Positions 1-8,748 are shown, numbered from the stretch's first letter. The stretch is DNA of 64,000 bases from DATBRC01 sp036560485 (GCA_036560485.1 DATBRC010000030.1:62001-126000); one strand, 5' to 3'. Translations and numbers: made by a program. The notes: generated from the sequence alone by a model not told the origin.

Positions 1-1141
1 CCATACCCAATGGTTTGGACAAATCCACTTCAACCGGTTTGATATACGTATTCGATTTGGTACTGAAAAATACATTGACCTTCGGTGAAATCAAATTGGT
101 TTCATGCGGTTCGGTGACGACGCCCAGACGTCCGGACTCCAGCAATACCAGTGTGCCGACCGGATAGATACCGACACAGCGCATGAACGCTTTGACGTAA
201 TCGCCATTGAGATGGAATTTGCTCCACTCGAAGAGTTTGCGTAATGCTTCGGCAGCCGGCATGCCCTTGTGATAGCAGCGCTCTGCGGTGATCGCATCGT
301 ACACATCAACAATCGCGGCCATCTGCGCGAGCGTGCTGATTTGCGCGAGCGGCAATTTATCCGGATAGCCGCTGCCGTCGCTGCGTTCATGATGATGCAA
401 GGTGATGTCGCGCGGGATGGGGCCGATGTCGGATGACTGGCACAGAATGTCGTAACCATCCTTTGGATGTTTTTTGATGATGTCGAACTCTTCGCGAGTC
501 AGTGCGGCCGGCTTGTTCAGGATGGCATCCGGCACCAATGCCTTGCCGGTGTCGTGCAGCAGGCCGCCTAATCCGGCTTGATGGATGGTACCTGCATCGA
601 ATTCCTGCGAGCGGCAAAATGCGACCATCAACGTACATACACTGACCGAATGCAGGAACGTGTAATCGTCGTGCGTCTTGATGCGCAACAGACCCATCAG
701 TGCACCCGGATTGCGCAGGATCGATTCGGTGATGTCTTGCACCACCGGTTGCACCCGATCCAGCTCAATCGCTTTTCCGAGCCGCGCATCGCCCATCACA
801 GTGCGTACCAGATTGAATGCCTGCGATTTGATTTGTGTGGCGCGCACCATTTCTTCTGCTACGGGGATCCGTATAACGGGCGCAGGCTCATTGGCCATTT
901 CGACTATCTCACGCTCGATCTCGGCACGGGCTTCTTGCGCGGTTGGTGCGTCTTTTGCATCGAGTCCCTTTTTGGAGTCGATGTACACCTCATGTATGCC
1001 GGCTTCCACAATTTTTTGTATTTCATTTTCAGATGAAATCAGGAAGCGGCTTTTGAAAAATGGATGCGTCATCCAGTCACAACTAAGGTCGTGGATGTAC
1101 ATCCCTACTTTGAGTTGACCAGTGGCGACTTTTTTGATCAT
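1..1141 (-). CDS. HD-GYP domain c-di-GMP phosphodiesterase with N-terminal DUF3391 (partial, C-terminus outside window)
   Basis: Reading the minus strand from an ATG at 1141 gives an open frame that continues past base 1, so the C-terminus is missing. The protein starts MIKKVATGQLKVGMYIHDLS, typical of the DUF3391 domain that precedes many HD-GYP domains. The HD-GYP signature is visible: a metal-binding HDTGK about residue 200 and HHERSDGSGYP about residue 255. Known family role: hydrolysis of cyclic di-GMP to pGpG or GMP in the cytoplasm, promoting motility over biofilm. No strong Shine-Dalgarno precedes the ATG. The 182 bp to the end of the upstream membrane-protein gene probably holds its own promoter. 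Function is confident from motifs; the exact start is less so. Confidence 0.9.
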   Translation of the reverse strand, partial: MIKKVATGQLKVGMYIHDLSCDWMTHPFFKSRFLISSENEIQKIVEAGIHEVYIDSKKGLDAKDAPTAQEARAEIEREIVEMANEPAPVIRIPVAEEMVRATQIKSQAFNLVRTVMGDARLGKAIELDRVQPVVQDITESILRNPGALMGLLRIKTHDDYTFLHSVSVCTLMVAFCRSQEFDAGTIHQAGLGGLLHDTGKALVPDAILNKPAALTREEFDIIKKHPKDGYDILCQSSDIGPIPRDITLHHHERSDGSGYPDKLPLAQISTLAQMAAIVDVYDAITAERCYHKGMPAAEALRKLFEWSKFHLNGDYVKAFMRCVGIYPVGTLVLLESGRLGVVTEPHETNLISPKVNVFFSTKSNTYIKPVEVDLSKPLGM

Positions 1142-1323
1142 CAGAATATATTTATTGTTGGTCAAATCCCAAGCCTTATCAACTGGGTGAGACAGGACAA
1201 GTATAGCTACTTCTGGTTTCTGATGGATAATTTTAACAATGAAAAAATGGCAAGTCGCGGCTGAATAGGCATATCATTCTTGCGATTGCAAAAACGGTAT
1301 GCTGCAGTGATAAAACGGATGGA

Positions 1324-2106
1324 TTACTGAATGACGGAGGATGAAGAATTTTCAGGCTTGCCGAAAATATAAGTGTAGGTCGGATAGAACGTACAGCAGA
1401 TGACGACAATGAAGCTGAGTGCAAATGCGGCAAGAATCAGGAGGGCGGCTATGGAATTACCGAATGCCAACGAGACCAACATTACTGCGATGCTGCTCAA
1501 AAAGAAATCGAGCATGATCAATGTGAGTCCATAAATCAAAAAACTTTTAATGTTCCGGTATACCGTTACGGTGCTGAAGAAGATAGCCTTTCCAAAACTC
1601 ATCCGTTGCCAGACAAGGAGTGGTGCGGTAAACCAGAGCGGAAGTTTTATAACAGAAAAGACCGTCATCCAAATCAAAACCGATGTATATAACCTGGTTT
1701 CATCGGTGGTCTTGCCATTCAAGGTAATTTCGCCTGTTGTAAGCTTCCAGAAAAAACCTTCATCAAACAGGCTTGTCACGGCCATTGCAATCAATGCGCA
1801 CAAAAAATACAGTACACCTAACTTCAATAGTGCAGGAAAAGCGGGTGAACGAAATCCGGTTAACAGCAAATTCGGATAAACACGTTTATCCTGTTCAATG
1901 TCCAGACATGCTTGCATGAAGCTCATTGAGAAAGTCGGCGCCAGAATCAAAGGCAGTATTTGCCCAGCAACCGGGATAATGCTGGATGCCAGCATCAGGA
2001 ACAGGTAACTCAAAAAAAGTGTGGTGATTCCTGCGGGTTGTTTGCGATACAGAGCAAACCCATGCATCACCCATTGCCAACCCACACTTGCAGATAGTTT
2101 TTCCAT
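1324..2106 (-). CDS. BPSS1780-type integral membrane protein
   Basis: A 260-residue, strongly hydrophobic protein with about six membrane segments (for example around residues 27-55, 95-115, 140-165 and 205-240). It resembles the uncharacterised BPSS1780 family of betaproteobacterial inner-membrane proteins; the opening MEKLSASVGWQWVMHGFALY is typical of that group. Its ATG lies five bases after the thrB stop codon, so it is probably co-transcribed and perhaps translationally coupled with thrB. No enzymatic motif was recognised and the role is unknown; the genomic link to homoserine kinase does not by itself give a function. Confidence 0.8.
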   Translation of the reverse strand: MEKLSASVGWQWVMHGFALYRKQPAGITTLFLSYLFLMLASSIIPVAGQILPLILAPTFSMSFMQACLDIEQDKRVYPNLLLTGFRSPAFPALLKLGVLYFLCALIAMAVTSLFDEGFFWKLTTGEITLNGKTTDETRLYTSVLIWMTVFSVIKLPLWFTAPLLVWQRMSFGKAIFFSTVTVYRNIKSFLIYGLTLIMLDFFLSSIAVMLVSLAFGNSIAALLILAAFALSFIVVICCTFYPTYTYIFGKPENSSSSVIQ

Positions 2107-2111
2107 TGGAT

Positions 2112-3068
2112 CTAGAATAATTTCGGAGCAACGTGAGCAATGCGTTGCTGTAAGATGCGCTCGAAGTGTGTGGGGTCATGCGGCGTCAGCATTTCGGCAT
2201 CGCGCGGCAAATAAAAATCATAAAGGCGCGACAGCCAGAAACGCAAAGCGCCGGCACGCAGCATCGGTTGCCATGCAATCTGTTCTGCTGCATTGAAAGG
2301 GCGTACTTGATGGTAAGCGTCCAGCATGGCGCGCACACGCGGCACATCCAGTTCACCTGTCGCCAGATCAATGCACCAGTCATTGACGGTAACAGCAACA
2401 TCGTAAAGCCAGGTATCGCAACCGGCAAAATAAAAATCGAAAAAGCCGCTCAGCTTTTGTCCATCGAACATCACGTTATTGCGAAACAAGTCTGCATGAA
2501 TCGGGCCGCGTTGCAATTTACGATAAGTATCCGATGCGGCAAACGCTTCCTGAAAATGCATCTCCGCACGCAGCAAATGTTGTGCTGCTTCCGGCAAATA
2601 AGGCAATACAATCGGTGTTGTCTGGTTCCACCAATCGAGACCGCGCAAATTCGGTTGATGGATAGTAAAATCCTGCGCGGCCAAATGCATTTTGGCGAGC
2701 ATCGCACCGACTGCAGCGCAATGTACAGGAGCCGGCGCCATTTGATGCGAACCTTCCAGCTTGGTGACCAGCGCCGCAGGTTTTCCGTTCAAAGTATGCA
2801 GTATCTCGCCACTCTTGTTGGCAATGGGTGCAGGTACCAGCACGCCGCGATCAGCCAGATGGCGCATCAATTGCAGGTAAAACGGCAGCTGTTCAAAAGT
2901 CAGATTTTCAAACAAGGTCAGGACAAATTCACCAGCTTCGGTTATGACAAAGAAATTGCTGTTTTCAATGCCGGATGAAATCCCCTTGATGGCGAGCGGT
3001 TTGCCAAGCGAGAACTGCGGCATCCACTGATTCAGGTCATGCAAGCTGACGGGTGTAAATACTGCCAT
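2112..3068 (-). CDS. thrB: Homoserine kinase (APH-fold type)
   Basis: 318 residues, the usual length of the proteobacterial ThrB that has an aminoglycoside-phosphotransferase fold rather than the GHMP fold. It phosphorylates L-homoserine to O-phosphohomoserine with ATP, the step before threonine synthase. The phosphotransferase catalytic loop is visible as GPIHADLFRNNVMFD (about residues 188-202, catalytic Asp in HAD), followed by the metal-binding region GFFDFYFAG. The start MAVFTPVSLHDLNQWMPQF matches the family. No clear Shine-Dalgarno precedes the ATG on this strand. The gene sits downstream of DUF2782 and polA-linked genes, an arrangement also known in pseudomonads. A palindromic repeat separates it from the DUF2782 gene. 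Confidence 0.95.
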   Translation of the reverse strand: MAVFTPVSLHDLNQWMPQFSLGKPLAIKGISSGIENSNFFVITEAGEFVLTLFENLTFEQLPFYLQLMRHLADRGVLVPAPIANKSGEILHTLNGKPAALVTKLEGSHQMAPAPVHCAAVGAMLAKMHLAAQDFTIHQPNLRGLDWWNQTTPIVLPYLPEAAQHLLRAEMHFQEAFAASDTYRKLQRGPIHADLFRNNVMFDGQKLSGFFDFYFAGCDTWLYDVAVTVNDWCIDLATGELDVPRVRAMLDAYHQVRPFNAAEQIAWQPMLRAGALRFWLSRLYDFYLPRDAEMLTPHDPTHFERILQQRIAHVAPKLF

Positions 3069-3142
3069 GATGAAAGGAGAGTTAAAAAAGGGAAAAGCGG
3101 TCAGTAAAAAAGTTCATACCTGTCACTCGCCGTCAGGCGAAC

Positions 3143-3330
3143 GAGCGCCTAACAAAATGCGTCTGGCGGCGTTGCTTCTCCTTGTCGTACGCTCGTACTG
3201 TCTGCGGTTTAGCAGGGGTTTCTGACAGCATGCTGCCAGCCTGCGATACGGTTTGTCCTTGCACGGACAAACTCCTGCCCTGTAGGGCTACGGGCGGCGC
3301 GCCTTGCCAGACGCATTTTGTTAGGCGCTC
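3143..3330. repeat. Large palindromic repeat (core type TGGCGGCGTTGC) interrupted by a multi-hairpin unit
   Basis: Perfect 25-bp inverted arms at 3143-3167 and 3306-3330 (GAGCGCCTAACAAAATGCGT continuing into CTGGC). The same element without its middle occurs at 19939-20039. Aligning the two copies shows that the sequence from about 3208 to 3294 is extra here and matches a separate repeat family. Lies between the DUF2782 gene and thrB. Short open frames crossing it are not coding. Confidence 0.85.
3208..3294 (+). repeat. Multi-hairpin repeat unit, copy 1 (nested in a larger palindrome)
   Basis: Starts AGCAGGGGTTT, then hairpin 1 at 3222-3239 (stem CTG.CAGCATGCTG.CAG with one A/C mismatch). 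Next come linker CCTGCGA, hairpin 2 about 3251-3272 (GTTTGTCC / GGACAAAC around TTGCA), and a small hairpin CCCTGTAGGG at 3278-3287. Homologous to 7422-7500 and, reversed, to 32159-32226 and 32251-32318. Confidence 0.75.
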
Positions 3331-3349
3331 TAAAAACATCGAAAGCATT

Positions 3350-3799
3350 TTATTTCTTCGTTGGTGCAGCAGGCGGAGGAGCAACCGCTGGTGGCGGTGC
3401 GTCTTCAATCTCGGACTCTTTGGGTTTCTTTTTATTGTTGAATTCGTATACCTTCCATTCTGCCGGACGCGATTGCGGGCTTTGGGCATCGCCAGGCAAT
3501 GCGCTGCCAGGTCTGACAACGGGTTTCACCGTATAGGTATTTTTTCCCTTGGTAACTTCCACTTCCTTCACTTGGCCATCAGGTGAACGTCTTTCTTTAA
3601 TAGTTTGCTTGCCTTTTTGTTCGTGGATTGTGACCGCTGGCGGTTCGCCTTCTTCCAGCTTTTCCATTTTAGGTGGCGGCGGGGCATCCTGGTTTTTCGG
3701 CTGAGATTGTTGCGCACTTACTGAAAACGGTGCTATCCATGCGATTGCGCAAACGGTAAGAATGGAGGCGAACTTCAATGTGCGCATAATATTCTTCAT
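3350..3799 (-). CDS. DUF2782 family exported protein
   Basis: 149 residues from the ATG at 3799, preceded by a modest GGATC ribosome-binding site; a longer frame starting at 3829 has no such site. The N-terminus MKNIMRTLKFASILTVCAIA... ends in an AQQ-type signal-peptidase site about residue 31, so export to the periplasm is likely. The mature protein is Pro- and Lys-rich with low-complexity ends (DAPPPPK near the start, PPPAVAPPPAAPTKK at the end) around a DUF2782-like centre (TIHEQKGKQTIKERRSPDGQ). The family is commonly found beside polA and thrB in proteobacteria, as here. Its function is unknown. Confidence 0.8.
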   Translation of the reverse strand: MKNIMRTLKFASILTVCAIAWIAPFSVSAQQSQPKNQDAPPPPKMEKLEEGEPPAVTIHEQKGKQTIKERRSPDGQVKEVEVTKGKNTYTVKPVVRPGSALPGDAQSPQSRPAEWKVYEFNNKKKPKESEIEDAPPPAVAPPPAAPTKK

Positions 3800-3847
3800 A
3801 AATATAGATCCAGGTGACCATTGTAACAAACCATGCTGCTGTTGCCC

Positions 3848-4591
3848 TTATAAATACAAGGTCTTTTGGTGTTCTTCGTCAGTCAATTCGATATCGCGCG
3901 CCTCATAGAATGCGAAGATTGCTTCTACAATATTGGCCGGTTCATCGATCAGTTGTATCAGACTGAGGTCTTGCGCATCAATCATGCCATCCCTGACCAT
4001 GCTATCGCGGAACCAATCGAGCAAGCCACGCCAGTAACTGGTGCCAACCAGAATTAGTGGAATACGGCGCGACTTTTTTGTCTGAATCAAGGTTAGTGCT
4101 TCACTGAATTCATCCAGAGTGCCAAAGCCGCCCGGCATAATGACATAAGCATCGGCGTACTTGACGAAGGCTACCTTGCGAGCAAAAAAATGACGAAAGT
4201 TAAGGGAAATATTTTGCCAAATGTTGCGATCCTGTTCGTGCGGCAACTCAATATTCAATCCAACCGACGGCGATTTTCCTTCGAACGCACCTTTGTTGGC
4301 GGCCGCCATGATGCCGGGGCCGCCACCTGAGATCACCGCGAAGCCGGCATCCGACAAACGCCGCGCAATATCAATAGTCAAAGCATAATCGGGGTGATCC
4401 GGATGGGTGCGGGCAGAACCGAAAATCGAGACTGCAGGGCGCAACTCCGACAGACGCTCGGTCGCCTCGATAAATTCTGCCATAATCGTGAACATATGCC
4501 ATGACTCGCGCGCTTTCTTGGCTGTCGCGCGATCTTTGTCGATGATTTGCCGCAAGCCCGGCACATTTTTTCTGTTCAATTCCATATGCAT
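3848..4591 (-). CDS. LOG-family nucleoside 5'-monophosphate phosphoribohydrolase (TIGR00730 type)
   Basis: 247 residues. Carries the LOG (lonely guy) signatures GGGPGIMAA (about residues 90-98) and PGGFGTLDE (about 150-158), which in characterised members bind the nucleotide and cleave the ribose-5-phosphate from purine or cytokinin nucleotides. In bacteria the physiological substrate is usually unclear, and many were once annotated as lysine decarboxylases. The start is ambiguous: ATG at 4591 (AGGG four bases upstream) or the in-frame ATG at 4585. Either way it abuts or overlaps the divergent polA start codon. DUF2782 follows 48 bp downstream. Confidence 0.88.
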   Translation of the reverse strand: MHMELNRKNVPGLRQIIDKDRATAKKARESWHMFTIMAEFIEATERLSELRPAVSIFGSARTHPDHPDYALTIDIARRLSDAGFAVISGGGPGIMAAANKGAFEGKSPSVGLNIELPHEQDRNIWQNISLNFRHFFARKVAFVKYADAYVIMPGGFGTLDEFSEALTLIQTKKSRRIPLILVGTSYWRGLLDWFRDSMVRDGMIDAQDLSLIQLIDEPANIVEAIFAFYEARDIELTDEEHQKTLYL

Positions 4592-7381
4592 AAAACCCTG
4601 TTGTTAGTTGACGGCTCCAGTTATCTGTACCGCGCCTTTCATGCGTTGCCTGACTTGCGTAATGCAGAAGGCGCGCCGACCGGTGCGTTGTACGGCATGA
4701 TCAACATGATGCGCAAATTGCGCAATGATTATCCAGCAGCATACATCGCCTGCGTATTCGATGCAAAAGGCAAAACTTTCCGCGACGACATGTATGCGGA
4801 GTACAAGGCAACGCGTGCATCGATGCCGGAAGATTTGGTAAAACAGATCGAGCCGATCCATCAAGCGGTGCGCGCAATGGGCTGGCCGATTTTGATGGTC
4901 GATGGTGTCGAAGCGGACGATGTGATCGGCACACTGGCGGTGCAAGCCGTCACGCATGACATGGATACCGTGATCTCGACCGGCGACAAGGACTTGGCGC
5001 AATTGGTGAATGATCACGTCACGTTGATCAATACGATGAGCAATGAGAAGCTTGATCGCGCCGGTGTCATCAATAAATTCGGTGTGCCGCCGGAGCGTAT
5101 CATCGATTACCTGACCTTGATCGGCGACACCGTCGATAACGTACCAGGTGTCGAAAAAGTCGGGCCGAAAACGGCGGTCAAATGGTTGACGCAATACGGC
5201 ACTTTGGATGACATCGTAGCCAATGCCGACAAAATCACAGGCGTGGTCGGTGAGAATTTGCGTAAAGCACTGGACTGGCTGCCGCAAGCGAAAACGCTGA
5301 TCACGGTCAAGACAGACTGCGACTTGGTTAAGCACATGGTATCGATACCGGAGTCGCTATCCGCACAGCCGCAAGACCAAGCTGCGATGATCGAATTGTT
5401 TACAAAATATGGTTTCAAGACCTGGTTGCGTGAAGCGACTAGCGGATCAAGTGCATCCACCGACAATGCGCAAACATCGGCGTCAAACAAGCAGAACTCA
5501 CAAGCAAACTCAAACAATCAAACACATCACGATGCACCGCAAGGCAGTTTGTTCGATGCGGCTGCCGACCCTGTAGTTAGCCAATATGAAACAGTACTGA
5601 CCGAAGCACAGCTGGATCGTTGGATAGCAACCATCAACGCTGCAACGTTGACCGCGGTCGATACCGAAACGACCTCGCTGATACCGATGCAAGCACAATT
5701 GGTCGGCATCTCGTTGTGCTGCGAGCCGGGCATTGCCGCTTACATTCCGGTTGCACATCGTGCGCAGGGCGGTGTGACACAGTTACCGCGCGAGCTGGTG
5801 TTGAGAAAATTGAGACCATGGCTGGAAGATGCGAGCAAACCGAAGCTCGGACAGAACCTGAAATACGACAGCCACATCTTCGCCAATCAAGGCGTCACAT
5901 TGCGCGGCATCGTGCACGACACCATGCTTGAGTCGTACGTGTTCGAATCGCATCGCAGCCATGACATGGGAAGTTTGGCGCTGCGCCATCTCAATCGCCC
6001 GACGATCAGTTATGAAGACGTATGCGGCAAAGGCGCATCGCAAATTTGTTTCGATGAGGTCGCAATCGATCGTGCGACTGAATATGCAGCAGAAGATGCC
6101 GATATCACGCTGCAGCTGCATCACGCGATGTGGCCGCATGTCACCGCCGACAAGGGGCTCACCTTCATTTACGAAAAGATTGAAATACCGACTCAGAACG
6201 TACTGCAAAAAATCGAACGCAACGGTGTCTTGATCGATGCGCAATTGCTGGAAACGCAATCGAAAGAACTCGGCAAGCGCATGCTGGAGCTTGAGACAAC
6301 GGCATATGACCTGGCAGGCCAGCCGTTCAATTTGAATTCGCCGAAACAGATCTGCGAAATATTCTTCGAAAAATTAAAATTGCCGGTCGTGAAAAAAACG
6401 CCATCCGGCGCACCATCAACCGATGAAGAAGTATTGCAGAAGCTGGCTGAAGATTATCCATTGCCGAAAGTGTTGCTTGAATTCCGCGGCTTGTCGAAAT
6501 TGAAATCGACCTACACCGACAAGCTGCCCAAGATGGTCGACGCCGACACCGGACGCGTGCATACCAACTATGCACAAGCGGTTGCCGTGACGGGGCGACT
6601 GGCATCGAACGATCCCAACCTGCAAAACATTCCGATCCGCACAGCGGAAGGACGCCGCATTCGCGAAGCGTTCATTGCACCAGCTGGCCGCGTGATCGTC
6701 TCTGCCGATTATTCGCAAATCGAGTTGCGCATCATGGCGCACATTTCCGGCGACGCGAATATGCTGCGCGCGTTTGCCGAAGGCGAGGATATTCACCGTG
6801 CGACAGCAGGCGAAATTTTCGGTGTGCCGCATGCAGAAGTCAGCAGCGAGCAGCGACGCTATGCGAAGGTAATCAACTTTGGTCTGATCTACGGCATGAG
6901 CGCTTTCGGTTTGGCCGGCAACCTCGGTATCGAGCGTGCCGCTGCGCAAAGCTACATCGAAAAATATTTCAACCGCTTCTCCGGCGTCGCGCAATACATG
7001 GCAGACACGCGCGCGCAAGCCAAAGCGCGCGGCTATGTGGAAACGGTATTCGGCCGCCGCTTGTGGCTGCCTGAAATCAATTCGCCGAATGGGCCGCGCC
7101 GTCAGGGTGCGGAACGTGCGGCGATCAATGCGCCGATGCAAGGCACTGCAGCTGACTTGATCAAACTGTCGATGATCGCTGTGCAGAATTGGCTCGAAAC
7201 AGAACGCATGCAAACGCTGATGGTGATGCAGGTGCATGATGAATTGGTGCTGGAAGTGCCGGAGTCTGAACTGGAATTGATCAAGAAGAAGTTGCCGGAG
7301 TTGATGGCGAGTGTCGCGCAGTTGAAGGTGCCGTTGATTGCGGAAGTGGGTGTTGGTAAAAATTGGGATGAGGCGCACTAA
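4586..7381 (+). CDS. polA: DNA polymerase I
   Basis: 931 residues from the ATG at 4586, which gives the conserved beginning MHKTLLLVDGSSYLYRAFHA; a longer frame from 4547 only adds 13 residues antisense to the LOG gene. Order of domains: 5'-3' exonuclease (about 1-290), a low-complexity Ser/Asn/Gln linker (about 290-325), 3'-5' exonuclease with the DTETTSL metal motif (about 360) that keeps proofreading residues, and polymerase. The polymerase has motif A DYSQIELRIMAHIS, the O-helix region RRYAKVINFGLIYGMS and motif C QVHDELVLEV. Role: gap filling, Okazaki-fragment processing and repair. No clear Shine-Dalgarno is seen, and the promoter must lie inside the LOG coding sequence. Confidence 0.97.
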   Translation: MHKTLLLVDGSSYLYRAFHALPDLRNAEGAPTGALYGMINMMRKLRNDYPAAYIACVFDAKGKTFRDDMYAEYKATRASMPEDLVKQIEPIHQAVRAMGWPILMVDGVEADDVIGTLAVQAVTHDMDTVISTGDKDLAQLVNDHVTLINTMSNEKLDRAGVINKFGVPPERIIDYLTLIGDTVDNVPGVEKVGPKTAVKWLTQYGTLDDIVANADKITGVVGENLRKALDWLPQAKTLITVKTDCDLVKHMVSIPESLSAQPQDQAAMIELFTKYGFKTWLREATSGSSASTDNAQTSASNKQNSQANSNNQTHHDAPQGSLFDAAADPVVSQYETVLTEAQLDRWIATINAATLTAVDTETTSLIPMQAQLVGISLCCEPGIAAYIPVAHRAQGGVTQLPRELVLRKLRPWLEDASKPKLGQNLKYDSHIFANQGVTLRGIVHDTMLESYVFESHRSHDMGSLALRHLNRPTISYEDVCGKGASQICFDEVAIDRATEYAAEDADITLQLHHAMWPHVTADKGLTFIYEKIEIPTQNVLQKIERNGVLIDAQLLETQSKELGKRMLELETTAYDLAGQPFNLNSPKQICEIFFEKLKLPVVKKTPSGAPSTDEEVLQKLAEDYPLPKVLLEFRGLSKLKSTYTDKLPKMVDADTGRVHTNYAQAVAVTGRLASNDPNLQNIPIRTAEGRRIREAFIAPAGRVIVSADYSQIELRIMAHISGDANMLRAFAEGEDIHRATAGEIFGVPHAEVSSEQRRYAKVINFGLIYGMSAFGLAGNLGIERAAAQSYIEKYFNRFSGVAQYMADTRAQAKARGYVETVFGRRLWLPEINSPNGPRRQGAERAAINAPMQGTAADLIKLSMIAVQNWLETERMQTLMVMQVHDELVLEVPESELELIKKKLPELMASVAQLKVPLIAEVGVGKNWDEAH

Positions 7382-7390
7382 ACTATAGGT

Positions 7391-7565
7391 TCCCTCCCTT
7401 TCAAGGGGAGGGCTAGGGGTGCAGCAGGGGTTTCAGACGGCATGCCGTCTGCCTGCGAAACGACACAGCCTTGCAAGGCTGTGTGCGCCCTGCAAGGGGG
7501 GATGGGTTTGCTCGATTTGTATTTGCAACCCATCCCCCACCCAACCTCCCCCTTGAAAGGGGAGG
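7391..7565. repeat. Palindromic GC-rich repeat hosting a multi-hairpin unit
   Basis: Outer arms are related inverted sequences around CCTTTCAAGGGG at 7391-7412 and 7544-7565. A second inverted pair, GGGGATGGGTTTGC near 7497-7510 and GCAACCCATCCCC near 7525-7537, is nested inside. The multi-hairpin unit 7422-7500 lies between the left outer arm and this inner pair. Located directly after polA and before the VOC gene; it may serve as a transcription terminator. Confidence 0.75.
7422..7500 (+). repeat. Multi-hairpin repeat unit, copy 2
   Basis: AGCAGGGGTTT, then a perfect 18-bp palindrome CAGACGGCATGCCGTCTG (7434-7451), linker CCTGCGAAACG, and hairpin 2 ACACAGCCTTGCAAGGCTGTGT (written in two arms: ACACAGCC and GGCTGTGT around TTGCAA). 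Last is CCCTGCAAGGG. Linkers match copy 1 at 3208-3294 while the stem bases differ with pairing retained. Confidence 0.78.
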
Positions 7566-7618
7566 AGCTTAGAAGCAAAACTGGCAGTAGTAGGCGTTAG
7601 CTACATAAAGGAACCCAT

Positions 7619-8017
7619 ATGATCTCTCACGTATTCGTCGGCATAACCGATTTCAAACGCGCATTCAAATTTTATTCAGCCATCATGAATGAATTGGGAT
7701 TGCAGTTGAAGTTCAGCGATGAAAACAAGCCATGGGCTGCATGGATGTCTGACAAACCACGTCCGCTATTCATTATCGGGTTACCACATAACGGTGAAGA
7801 GGCAATTCCAGGGAACGGACAGATGATTGCTTTGCTTGCGCCCACACGCGCAGCTGTGGAACGCGCACATACGGCAGCATTGAATAATGGCGGATTGTGT
7901 GAAGGGACGCCAGGATTGCGGCCGCATTATCATCCAAATTATTACGGGGCTTATTTTCGTGATGTGGATGGAAATAAGATTTGCGTGTGTTGCCACGATG
8001 GGTCGGTGGAATCGTAG
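7619..8017 (+). CDS. VOC (glyoxalase/dioxygenase-fold) family protein
   Basis: 132 residues, one vicinal-oxygen-chelate module. The start MISHVFVGITDFKRAFKFYS and the end YYGAYFRDVDGNKICVCCH show the paired beta-alpha-beta-beta-beta motifs, with His4 and the near-terminal RDVDGNK region at the places where metal ligands usually lie. The ATG is preceded by AAGGA. Members include glyoxalase I and antibiotic-resistance proteins, but this sequence gives no substrate. It stands alone after the polA terminator-like repeat. Confidence 0.85.
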   Translation: MISHVFVGITDFKRAFKFYSAIMNELGLQLKFSDENKPWAAWMSDKPRPLFIIGLPHNGEEAIPGNGQMIALLAPTRAAVERAHTAALNNGGLCEGTPGLRPHYHPNYYGAYFRDVDGNKICVCCHDGSVES

Positions 8018-8106
8018 ACGATTGGATTAGCACTTTATCTGCGCAACGATGGGTGTAAAGATCAAGAAACAGAAAATTTAATGGTGGAAAACCAGAAGGG
8101 TATGGA

Positions 8107-8748
8107 GTGGATAAATCAATAATTGCGGCACTTATCGCATTAGCGGGAACCTTGATCGTTGGTTTCTTAAGTACTTTCTTAGCAGAGCACTACCGTCGCT
8201 TTCTGGACCGTACATCTTTAGCGGGAGCGATAGCGGGTGAGCTCGCTTCGTATAACGAAGCATGGCCCATGTTAGAAAAAAATTTAACGCAACTTTTCAC
8301 AATGGTGAGCAGTGGCAAACAAATTAAAATTCCAAAAATCGAACAGCCAACTGATCGAGTCTTTGATAGTTGCGTAGAAAAATTAGGTTTACTTGGGCCA
8401 GAATTGGCTGAGGATATTGCATATGTTTACAATAACCTTAATGCGTTCAGAGTAGCTTTGTTAGCAGCGAGTGAAGTAGAACTGTCAGGGCCATTACAAG
8501 CAGGACTTCTCCAAGGTGCATTGGAGGCATTGAAACGGGCAAATGATCGGGGTATACAGTTGCTCCAAAAACTCAAAAAATTTGCTAACGAAAACTACTT
8601 TTTAAAATTGCCTTTCCTATTTGGGATTATTTTCCTTATTGTGTTTTTTGGTGCTTTGTCAATTGGCGTATTTTCTTTGAGTGAAGGACATCAACAAAAT
8701 ATTATTCCTGCACAAAAAACACAAAGCGCTTTGGCAATAAAAAAATAA
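8107..8748 (+). CDS. Hypothetical protein with N- and C-terminal membrane segments
   Basis: 213 residues from a GTG at 8107 (MDKSIIAALIALAGTLIVGF), with an AGAAGGG sequence upstream as a weak ribosome-binding site. A first hydrophobic helix spans about residues 5-24 and a second about 165-190. The roughly 140 residues between them are soluble and partly helical. No family recognised. Base composition is clearly more AT-rich than its neighbours (many AAA, ATT and TTA codons), which suggests horizontal acquisition. It could be a membrane-anchored accessory protein, but no function can be assigned. Confidence 0.7.
   Translation: MDKSIIAALIALAGTLIVGFLSTFLAEHYRRFLDRTSLAGAIAGELASYNEAWPMLEKNLTQLFTMVSSGKQIKIPKIEQPTDRVFDSCVEKLGLLGPELAEDIAYVYNNLNAFRVALLAASEVELSGPLQAGLLQGALEALKRANDRGIQLLQKLKKFANENYFLKLPFLFGIIFLIVFFGALSIGVFSLSEGHQQNIIPAQKTQSALAIKK

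Noticed and set aside
2166..2978. 270-residue plus-strand frame opposite thrB
   Set aside because: Shadow of thrB, whose kinase motifs are clear.
6416..7378. 320-residue antisense open frame opposite polA
   Set aside because: Polar, Arg/His-rich shadow of a strong gene with recognisable motifs on the other strand; no ribosome-binding site or family.
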